Shown in pieces: positions 53,701 through 64,000 of a DNA stretch of 64,000 nt (the stretch's first letter is position 1; each line of letters starts with the position of its first letter). Below the pieces are notes generated by a model. It ran no database searches. It saw only the letters and a program-made list of their open reading frames with translations, and was not told the origin of the DNA. The stretch covers positions 820,001 through 884,000 of the forward strand of contig CAHIKZ030005404.1 in assembly GCA_903632075.3 (NCBI GenBank), given 5' to 3'. A program made the position numbers and the translations under genes. The DNA is from Acanthosepion pharaonis. Its lineage: Eukaryota > Mollusca > Cephalopoda > Sepiida > Sepiidae.

Positions 53701-56700
53701 TATGCCCATCCATTGCCTTCTGTTAGTTCACAACCAATATGCCCATTCAGTGCCTTCGTTAGTTCGCACAACCATTATGCCCATCCATTGCCTTCGTTAG
53801 TTCACACAACCATTATGCCCATCCATTTGCCGTTCGCACAACCATTATGCCCATCCATTCACACAACCATTATGCCCATCCATTGCCTTCGTTAGTTCAC
53901 ACAACCATTATGCCCATCCATTGCCTTCGTTAGTTCACACAACCATTATGCCAATCCAGTGCCTTCGTTAGTTCGCACAACCATTATGCCCATCCAGTGC
54001 CTTCGTTAGTTCGCACAACCATTATGCCCATCCAGTGCCTTCGTTAGTTCACAACCATTATGCCCATCAACCATTATGCCCATCCCTTCGTTAGTTCGCA
54101 CAACCATTATGCCCATCCATTGCCTTCGTTAGTTCACAACCATTATGCCCATCCATTGCCTTCGTTAGTTCACACAACCATTATGCCCATCCAGTGCCTT
54201 CGTTAGTCTGCACAACCATATGCCCAGCCAGTGCCTTCGTTAGTTCGCACAACCATTATGCCCATCCATTGCCTTCGTTAGTTCACACAACCATTATGCC
54301 CATCCAGTGCCTTCGTTAGTTCACAACCATTATGCCCCATGCCCATCCATTGCCCATCCATTCGTTATTATGCCCATCCAGTCCTTTCTGTTAGTTCACA
54401 ACCATTATGCCCATCCATTGCCTTCGTTAGTTCACACAACCATTATGCCCATCCATTGCTTCGTTCGCCAACCATTATGCCCATCCATTGCCTTCGTTAG
54501 TTCATTCACAAACTATGCCCATCCAGTGCCTTCGTTAGTTCGCACAACCATTATGCCCATCCATTGCCTTCGTTAGTTCACAACCATTATGCCCCATCCA
54601 TTACCTTCGTTAGTTCGCACAACCATTATGCCCATCCATTTGCCTTCGTTAGTTCACACAACCATTATGCCCATCCAGTGCCTTCGTTAGTTCGCACAAC
54701 CATTATGCCCTGCCTTCTTAGTTGCATTATGCCCACCATTGCCTTCGTTATTTCACACAACCATTATGCCCATCCATTGCCTTCGTTAGTTCACAACCAT
54801 TATGCCCCATCCATTGCCTTCGTTAGTTCATACCAACCATTATGCCCATCCATTGCCTTCGTTGGATTCACACAACCATTATGCCCACCATTGCCTTCGT
54901 TAGTTCACACAACCATTATGCCCATCCATTGCCTTCGTTAGTTCACACAACCATTATGCCCATCCATTGCCTTCGTTAGTTCACACAACCATTATGCCCA
55001 TCCATTGCCTTCGTTAGTTCACGACCAATAGTGTGCCCATCCATTGCCTTCATTCACACGACCATTATGCCCATCCAGTGCCTTCGTTGTTCACACGACC
55101 ATTATGCCCATCCATTGCCTTCGTTAGTTCGCACAACCATTATGCCCATCCATTGCCTTCGTTAGTTCGGACCATTATGCCCATCCATTGCCTTCGTTAG
55201 TTAGTTCGCACAACCATTATGCCCATCCAGTGCCTTCGTTAGTTCGCACAACCATTATGCCCATCCATTGCCTTCGTTAGTTCACACAACCATTATGCCC
55301 ATCAGTCTTCGTTCGTTCGGCAACCATTATGCCCATCCTTTGCCTTCGTTAGTTCACAACCATTATGCCCATCCGTTCTCTCTAGTTGCCCATTATGCCC
55401 ATCATTGCCTTGTTAGTTCACACAACCATTATGCCCATCCATTGCCTTCGTTAATTCAACCATTATGCTCCATCCAGTGCCTTCGTTAGTTCGCACAACC
55501 ATTATGCCCATCCATTGCCTTCGTTAGTTCACACAACCATTATGCCCATCCAGTGCCTTCGTTAGTTCACACAACCATTATGCCCATCCATTGCCTTCGT
55601 TAGTTCGCACAACCATTATGCCCATCCAGTGCCTTCGTTAGTTCACAACCATTATGCCCATCCAGTGCCTTCGTTAGTTCGCACAACCATTATGCCCATC
55701 CATTGCCTTCGTTAATTCCACAACCATTATGCCCATCCATTGCCTTCGTTAGTTCCGCACAACCATTATGCCCATCCAGTGCCTTCGTTAGTTCAACCAT
55801 TATGCCCAGCCAGTGCCTTTCGTTAGTTCACACAACCATTATGCCCATCCATTGCCTTCGTTAGTTCGCACAACCATTATGCCCATCCATTGCCTTCGCC
55901 CGTTCACAACCATTATGCCCATCCATTGCCTTCGTTAGTTCCTATTGACCATTATGCCCATCCAGTGCCCGTTCGTTCGCACCAACCATTATGCCCATCC
56001 AGTGCCTTCGTTAGTTCACACAACCATTATGCCCATCCATTGCCTTCGTTAGTTCACACAACCATTATGCCCATCCAGTGCCTTCCGTTCTTCAACCATT
56101 GCCTTCGCAACCATTATGCCCATCCATTGCCTTCGTTAGTTCACGACCATTATGCCCATCCAGTGCCTTCGTTAGTTCACCGACCATTATGCCCATCCAT
56201 TGCCTTCGTTAGTTCACAACCATTATGCCCCATCCAGTGCCTTCGTTAGTTCACACAACCATTATGCCCATCCAGTGCCTTCGTTAGTTCCACAAACTAT
56301 TATGCCCATCCAGTGCCACTGTTAGTTCAAACGTATTATGCCCATCCATTGCCTTCGTTAGTTCACACAACCATTATGCCCATCCAGTGCCTTCGTTAGT
56401 TCGCACAACCATTATGCCCATCCATTGCCTTCGTTACTTCCACTTCGTTAGTCCACAACCATTATGCCATCCAGTGCCTTCGCACAACCATTAGCCCATC
56501 CATTCGCTGTTCGCACAACCATTATGCCCATCCAGTGCCTTCGTTAGTTCACACAACCATTATGCCCATCCACGCCTTCGTTAGTTCACAACCATTATGC
56601 CCATCCAGTGCCTTCGTTAGTTCGCACAACCATTATGCCCATCCATTTGCCTTCGTTAGTTCACACAACCATTATGCCCATCCAGTACCTTCGTTAGTTC

Positions 56701-59700
56701 GCACAACCATTATGCCCATCCATTGCCTTCGTTCGCACAACCATTATGCCCATGTTCATGCCCATCCAGTGCCTTCGTTAGTTCGCACAACCATTATGCC
56801 CATCCAGTGCCTTCGTTAGTTCACACAACCATTATGCCCCGTCAGTGCCTTCGTTAGTTCACACAACCATTGCCCATCCATTGCCTTCTGTTAGTTCGCA
56901 CACCAATATGCCCATCCATTGCCTTCGTTAGTTCACCATTATGCCCATCCATTGCCTTCGTTAGTTCACGACCATTATGCCCATCAGTGCCTTCGTTAGT
57001 CTTCTTCATTATGCCCATCCAGTGCCTTCATTAGTTCGCACAACCATTATGCCCATCCATTGCCTTCGTTAGTTCACAACCATTATGCCCATCCAGTGCC
57101 TTCGTTAGTTCGCACAACCATTATGCCCATCCATTGCCTTCGTTGGTTCGCACAACCATTATGCCCATCCAGTGCCTTCGTTAGTTCGCACAACCATTAT
57201 GCCCATCCATTGCCTTCGTTAGTTCGCACAACCATTATGCCCATCCATTGCCTTCGTTAGTTCACACAACCATTGTGCCATCCGTTGCCTTCAGCCACAA
57301 CCATTATGCCCATCGGTGCCTTCGTTAGTTCCACGCACAACCATTATGCCCATCCATTGCTTCGTTAGTTCACACAACCATTATGCCCATCCATTGCCTT
57401 CGTTGGTTCACACAACCATTATGCCCATCCAGTGCCCTTCGTTAGTTCTGTTCATTGCCTTCGTTCGCACAACCATTATTGCTTGTTGCCCATCCATCCA
57501 GTGCCTTCGTTAGTTGCCCATCCGGCACAACCATTATGCCCATCCAGTGCCTTCGTTAGTTCGCATAACCATTATGCCCATCCAGTGCCTTCGTTAGTTC
57601 GCACAACCATTATGCCCATCCATTGCCTTCGTTAGTTCACACGACCATTATGCCCATCCATTGCCTTCGTTAGTTCACACACGGACCATTATGCCCATCC
57701 ATTGCCTTCGTTAGTTCACAACCATTATGCCCATCCATTTGCCTTCGTTAGTTCACAACCATTATGCCCATCACGTTAGTTCACAACCATTATGCCCATC
57801 CAGTGCCTTCGTTAGTTCACAACCATTATGCCCATCCGGTGCCTTCGTTAGTTCACACAACCATTATGCCCAGCCATTGCCTTCGTTGGTTCGCACAACC
57901 ATTATGCCTATCCATTGCCTTCGTTAGTTCACACCAACCATTATGCCCATCCATTGCCTTCGTTAGTTCACACAACCATTATGCCCATCCATTTGCCTTC
58001 GTTAGTTCACACGACCATTATGCCCATCCATTGCCTTCGTTAGTTCACACAACCATTATGCCCATCCGGTGCCTTCGTTAGTTCGCACAACCATATGCCC
58101 ATCCAGTGCCTTCGTTAGTTCACACAACCATTATGCCCATCCATTGCCTTCGTTAGTTCCACACCGACCATTATGCCCATTCATTGCCTTCGTTAGTTCA
58201 CACAACCATTATGCCCATCCAGTGCCTTCGTTAGTTCACACACAACCATTATGCCATCCATTGCCTTCGTTGTTCGCACAACCATTATGCCCATCCATTG
58301 CCTTCGTTAGTTCACACAAACCATTATGCCCATCCATTGCCTTCGTTAGTTCACACAACCATTTGCCCAGCTAGTGCCTTCGTTAGTTCACACAACCATT
58401 ATGCCCATCCATTGCCTTCGTTAGTTCGCACAACCATTATGCCCATCCAGTGCCTTCGTTAGTTCGCACAACCATTATGCCATCCAGTGCCTTCGTTAGT
58501 TCACGCAACCATTATGCCCATCCATTGCCTTCGTTAGTTCTTTAACCATTATGCCATCCAGTGCCTTCGTTACGCACAACCATTATGCCATTGCCTTCGT
58601 TAATTCACAACCATTATGCCCATCGGTGCCTTCGTTGTTCCTTTAACCATTGTGCCCATCATTGCCTTCGTTAGTTCACACAACCATTATGCCCATCCAT
58701 TGCCTTCGTTAGTTCACAACCATTATGCCCATCCATTTGCCTTCGTTAGTTCCCACAACCATTATGCTTCATCGGTGCCTTCGTTGGTTCGGACAACCAT
58801 TATACCCATCCAGTGCCTTCGTTAGCCTTCATTGCCTTAGTTCACACAACCATTATGCCCATCCAGTGCCTTCGTTGGTTCGCACAACCATGCCCATCCA
58901 TGTTCCCATCCATTGCCTTCGTTAGTTCACACACAACCATTATGCCCATCCATTTGCCTTCGTTAGTTCACACAACCATTATGCCCCATCCATTTGCCTT
59001 CGTTGGTTTCACAACCATTATGCCCCATCCATTGCCTTCGTTCGCGCTTTAACCGTTCCAGTGCCTTCGTTAGTTCACAACCATTATGCCCATCCATTGC
59101 CTTTCGTTAGTTCACACAACCATTATGCCCATTCGGTGCCTTCGTTAGTTCGCACAACCATTATGCCCATCCAGTGCCTTAGTTAGTTCACAACCCTTAT
59201 GCCCATCCATTGCCTTCGTTAGTTCACAACCATTATGCCCATCCAGTGCCTTCGTTAGTTCACACAAGTTGCCCATCCATTGCCAACCATTATGCCCATC
59301 CATTGCCTTCGTTAGTTCACAACCATTATGCCCATCCATTGCCTTCGTTAGTTCACACAACCATTATGCCCATCCATTGCCTTCGTTAGTTCACAACCAT
59401 TATGCCCATCATTGCCTTCGTTAGTTCACACAACCATTATGCCCATCCAGTGCCTTCGTTAGTTCGCACAACCATTATGCCCATCCATTGCCTTCGTTAG
59501 TTCACACAACCATTATGCCCATCCATTGCCTTCGTTAGTTCACACAACCATTATGCCCATCCATTGCCTTCGTTAATTCACACAACCATTATGCCCATCC
59601 ATTGCCTTCGTTAGTTCACACAACCATTATGCCCATCCATTGCCTTCGTTAGTTCACAACCATTATGCCCATCCAGTGCCTTCGTTGGTTCACAACCATT

Positions 59701-62700
59701 ATGCCCCATCCATTGCCTTCGTTAGTTCACACAACCATTATGCCCATCCATTGCCTTCGTTAGTTCACACAACCATTATGCCCATCCATTGCCTTCATTT
59801 AGTTCACACAACCATTATGCCCATCCATTGCCTTCGTTAGTTCACAACCGTTATGCCCATCCAGTGCCTTCGTTAGTTCACAACCATTATGCCCATCCAG
59901 TGCCTTCGTTAGTTCACACAACCATTATGCCCATCCATTGCCTTCGTTAGTTCCCAACCATTATGCCCATCCATTGCCTTCGTTAGTTCACACCATTATG
60001 CCCATCAGTGCCTTCGTTGGTTCAGCCATTATGCCCATCCAGTGCCTTCGTTAGTTCGCACAACCATTATGCCCATCCATTGCCTTCGTTAGTTCACACA
60101 ACCATTATGCCCATCCATTGCCTTCGTTCTTTCACACAACCATTATGCCCATCCATTGCCTTCGTTAGTTCACACGACCATTATGCCCATCCATTGCCTT
60201 CGTTAGTTCGCACAACCGTATGCCCATCCAGTGCCTTCGTTAGTTCGCACAACCATTATGCCCATCCATTGCCTTCGTTAGTTCACACAACCATGCCCAT
60301 CCAGTGCCTTCGTTAGTTCACACAACCATTATGCCCATCCATTGCCTTCGTTAGTTCACAACCATTATGCCCATCCATTGCCTTCGTTAGTTCACACAAC
60401 CATTATGCCATCCCTTCGTTCTTTAACCATTATGCCCATCCATTGCCTTCGTTAGTTTACAACCATTATGCGTTAGTTAACCATCCATTGCCTTCGTTAG
60501 TTCACACAACCATTATGCCCATCCAGTGCCTTCGTTAGTTCACGACCATTATGCCCATCCATTGCCTTCGTTAGTTCGCACAACCATTATGCCCCATCCA
60601 TTGCCCTTCGTTAGTTCGCACAACCATTATGCCCATCCAGTGCCTTCGTTAGTTCACACAACCATTATGCCCATCCATTGCCTTCGTTAGTTCACACAAC
60701 CATTATGCCCATCCATTGCCTTCGTTAGTTCACAACCATTATGCCCATCCATTGCCTTCGTTAGTTCACAACCATTATGCCCATCCGGTGCCTTCGTTAG
60801 TTCACACAACCATTATGCCCATCCATTGCCTTCGTTAGTTCACACAACCATTATGCCCATCCAGTGCCTTCGTTGGTTCACACAACCATTATGCCATCCA
60901 TTGCCTTCGTTAGTTCGCACAACCATTATGCCCATCCATTGCCTTCGTTAGTTTCACAACCATTATGCCCATCCATTGCCTTCGTTAGTTCACACAACCA
61001 TTATGCCCCATCCATTGCCTTCGTTAGTTCACAACCATTATGCCCATCCATTGCCTTCGTTAGTTCACACAACCATTATGCCCCATCCAGTGCCTTCGTT
61101 AGTTCGCACAACCATTATGCCCATCCAGTGCCTTCGTTAGTTCCTTTAACCATTATGCCCCAACCATTATGCCCATCCATTGCCTTCGTTAGTTCGCACA
61201 ACCATTATGCCCATCCAGTTTCGTTAGTTCGCACAACCATTATGCCCATCCATTGCCTTCGTTAGTTCGCACAACCATTATGCCCATCCATTGCCTTCGT
61301 TAGTTCACACAACCATTATGCCCATCCATTGCCTTCGTTAGTTCGCTTTAACCATTATGCCCATCCATTGCCTTCGTTAGTTCACCCAACCATTATGCCC
61401 ATCCAGGTGCCTTCGTTAGTTCTTTATGTATCCATTGCCTTCCATTATGCCCATCCATTGCCCTTCGTTAGTTCACACAACCATTATGCCCATCCATTGC
61501 CTTCGTTAGTTCGCACAACCATTATGCCCATCCATTGCCTTCGTTCACACGACCATTTGCCCATCCATTTGCCCGTTGGTTCACACAACCATTATGCCCA
61601 TCCATTGCCTTCGTTAGTTCACAACCATTATGCCCATCCATTGCCTTCGTTAGTTCACAACCATTATGCCTTCAGTTCATTGCCCATCCCTTCGTTAGTT
61701 CACACAACCATTATGCCCATTCATTGCCTTCGTTAGTTCACAACCATTATTCAGTGCCTTCGTTGTTCGCACAACCATTATGCCCATCCATTGCCTTCGT
61801 TAGTTCGCAACCATTATGCCCATCCATTGCCTTCGTTAGTTCACACAACCATTATGCCCATCCATTGCCTTCGTTAGTTCGCACAACCATTATGCCCCCA
61901 TTGCCTTCGTTATTGCCTATCCTTCGTTAGTTCACACAACCATTATGCCCATCCATTGCCTTCGTTGGTTCACAACCATTATGCCCATCCAGTGCCTTCG
62001 TTAGTTCACACAACCATTATGCCCATCCATTGCCTTCGTTAGTTCACACAACCATTATGCCCATCCATTGCCTTCGTTAGTTCACACAACCATTGCCCCG
62101 TCCAGTGCCTTCGTTAGTTCATGCCCCATCCATTGCCCATTATGCCCATCCGGTGCCTTCGTTAGTTCGCACAACCATTATGCCCATCCATTGCCTTCGT
62201 TAGTTCGCACAACCATTATGCCCATCCATTGCCTTCGTTAGTTCGCACAACCGTATGCCCATCCATTGCCTTCGTTAGCCAGTGCCTTCGTTAGTTCGCA
62301 CAACCCCATCCGGTGCCTTCGTTAGTTCGCACAACCATTATGCCCATCCATTGCCTTCGTTAGTTCACAGAACCATTATGCCCATCCAGTGCCTTCGTTA
62401 GTTCACACAAGCGTATGCCCATCCATTGCCTTCGTTAGTTCACAACCATTATGCCCATCCATTTGCCTTCGTTGGTTCACTCCATTATGCCCATCCATTC
62501 ATCGCGACCATTATGCCCATTCGTTAGTTCACACAACCATTATGCCCATCCAGTGCCTTCGTTGACCATTTCGCCCATCCATTATGTTAGTTCCAACCGT
62601 GCCTTTCGTTGGTTCACACCATTAATCCATTATGACCCCATCCATTGCCTTCGTTAGTTCAACCATTATGCCCAACCATTATGCCCATCCATTGCCTTGC

Positions 62701-64000
62701 CCGTTCGTTCGCAACCATTATGCCCAGCCATTTGCCTTCGTTAATTCGCGCAACCATTATGCCCATCCATTGCCTTCGTTAGTTCGCACAACCATTATGC
62801 CCAGCCAGTGCCTTCGTTAGTTCACAACCATTATGCCCATCCAGTGCCTTTGTTGTTCACACCAACCATTATGCCCATCCATTGCCTTCGTTGGTTCACA
62901 CAACCATTATGCCCATCCTTGCCTTCGTTAGTTCACACAACCATTATGCCCATCCATTGCCTTCGTTAGTTCACACAACCATTATGCCCATCCATTGCCT
63001 TCGTTAGTTCACGACCATTATGCCCATCCATTGCCTTCGTTAGTTCGCCCATTATCCATTGCCTTCGTTGATTCAGCCAGTGCCTTCGTTGTTCCTTGCA
63101 ACCATTATGCCCATCCATTGCCTTCGTTGGTTCACTTTGACCATTATGCCCATCCATTTGCCTTCGTTGGTTCACACAACCATTATGCCCATCCATTGCC
63201 TTCGTTAGTTCACGACCAACCATATGCCCCGTTAGTTCCTTTAACCCTTTGCCTTCGTTAGTTCACACAACCATTATGCCCATCCATTGCCTTCGTTAGT
63301 TCACGACCATTATGCCCATCCATTGCCTTCGTTAGTTCACGACCATTATGCCCATCCATTGCCTTCGTTAGTTCACACGACCATTATGCCCATTCCAGTT
63401 CGCATTATTCGTTAGTTCCTTCGTTAGTTCACCTGGCCATTATGCCCATCCATTGCCTTCGTTAGTTCACACACGACCATTATGCCCATCCATTGCCTTC
63501 GTTGATTCACGACCATTATGCCCATCCATTGCCTTCGTTAGTTCAGCCATTGCCTTCGTTAGTCCACTGGCCATTATGCCCATCCATTGCTTCGTTAGTT
63601 CACACAACCATTATGCCCATTCAGTGCCTTCGTTAGTTCGCACAGCCATTATGCCCATCCATTGCCTTCGTTAGTTCACACAACCATTATGCCCATCCAT
63701 TGCCCTTCGTTAGTTCACACAACCATTATGCCCATCCATTGCCTTCGTTAGTTCACACAACCATTATGCCCATCCATTGCCTTCGTTAGTTCGCACAACC
63801 ATTATGCCCATCCATTGCCTTCGTTAGTTCACAACCATTATGCCCATCCATTGCCTTCGTTAGTTCACACAACCATTATGCCCATCCATTGCCTTCGTTA
63901 GTTCACACAACCATTATGCCCAGCCAGTGCCTTCGTTAGTTCGCACAACCATTATGCCCATCCATTGCCTTCGTTAGTTCGCACAACCATTATGCCCATC
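47727..64000 (+). repeat. Satellite array, 38-bp unit, over 16 kb, open at the right edge
   Basis: The commonest unit is 38 bp: CATTATGCCCATCCATTGCC plus TTCGTTAGTTCACACAAC. At 38 bp per unit the array holds on the order of 400 copies (estimated from length, not counted). Frequent variants: CACACAACC / CGCACAACC / CACACGACC / CACAACC (the last gives a 36-bp unit), CATTGCC / CAGTGCC, ATCC / AGCC, and many truncated units. It begins abruptly in AT-rich DNA at about 47727 and does not end within the window. One plus-strand frame has TAG in each unit (CGTTAG); as 38 is not a multiple of 3, a reading frame hits it every third unit. Open frames above 38 codons arise only where indels shift the register. 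No promoter, splice sites or known motif suggest coding use. Confidence 0.97.

Noticed and set aside
47805..63674. Dozens of open frames of 60-142 codons in the satellite (repeating PSLVHTTIMPIHCLR-like peptides)
   Set aside because: They follow directly from the 38-bp unit having a stop in only one frame; length varies with random indels, with no start context, splice sites or domain.
47727..64000. CRISPR-like array (regular short repeats)
   Set aside because: There are no unique spacers; the whole unit is tandemly repeated, and the genome is eukaryotic.

Overview
This is a eukaryotic, intron-rich, AT-rich window. It is most likely from a cephalopod mollusc (octopus-like). The evidence is the mix of repeats: jockey/CR1-like and RTE/I-like LINE relics of types common in octopus genomes, a mariner transposase relic also typical there, several Penelope-like elements (PLEs), tRNA-derived SINEs and very many long (AT)n tracts. 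The taxonomic call is inference from family recognition; no database search was possible.

Only one cellular gene is visible. Positions 1607-24383 (+) hold the last six exons of an organic anion transporter polypeptide (OATP/SLCO family). All junctions have GT/AG sites and compatible phases, giving about 374 residues: roughly the C-terminal half, from the central cytoplasmic loop and TM7 through the split Kazal-like extracellular domain to the C-terminal tail and stop codon. The 5' half lies upstream of the window. Its introns are packed with mobile DNA: nested LINEs, a Helitron, a hAT-like element ending 54 bp before the Kazal exon, PLE fragments and microsatellites.

From 24.4 to 47.7 kb I recognise no host gene. 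The stretch holds two PLE copies (about 25.5-27.5 kb and 36.0-38.8 kb), a mariner relic, two copies of one small TA-flanked inverted-repeat element (29.4 and 31.3 kb), a larger TIR element (34.4-35.1 kb), LINE ends, fold-back sequences and SINE-like tRNA relics. The 36.0-38.8 kb PLE has about 0.5-kb inverted termini and a 12-bp target-site duplication. An internally deleted derivative of it sits inside the GIY-YIG region of another PLE relic at 11.9 kb.

From about 47.73 kb to the end (over 16 kb, open at the right edge) the window is a single tandem array of a 38-bp unit with many 36-bp and truncated variants. The open frames inside it are by-products of the repeat and I see no gene there. 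The array, the hammerhead-like motifs scattered among the PLE-type repeats, and the composite PLE termini are the parts most worth a second look.
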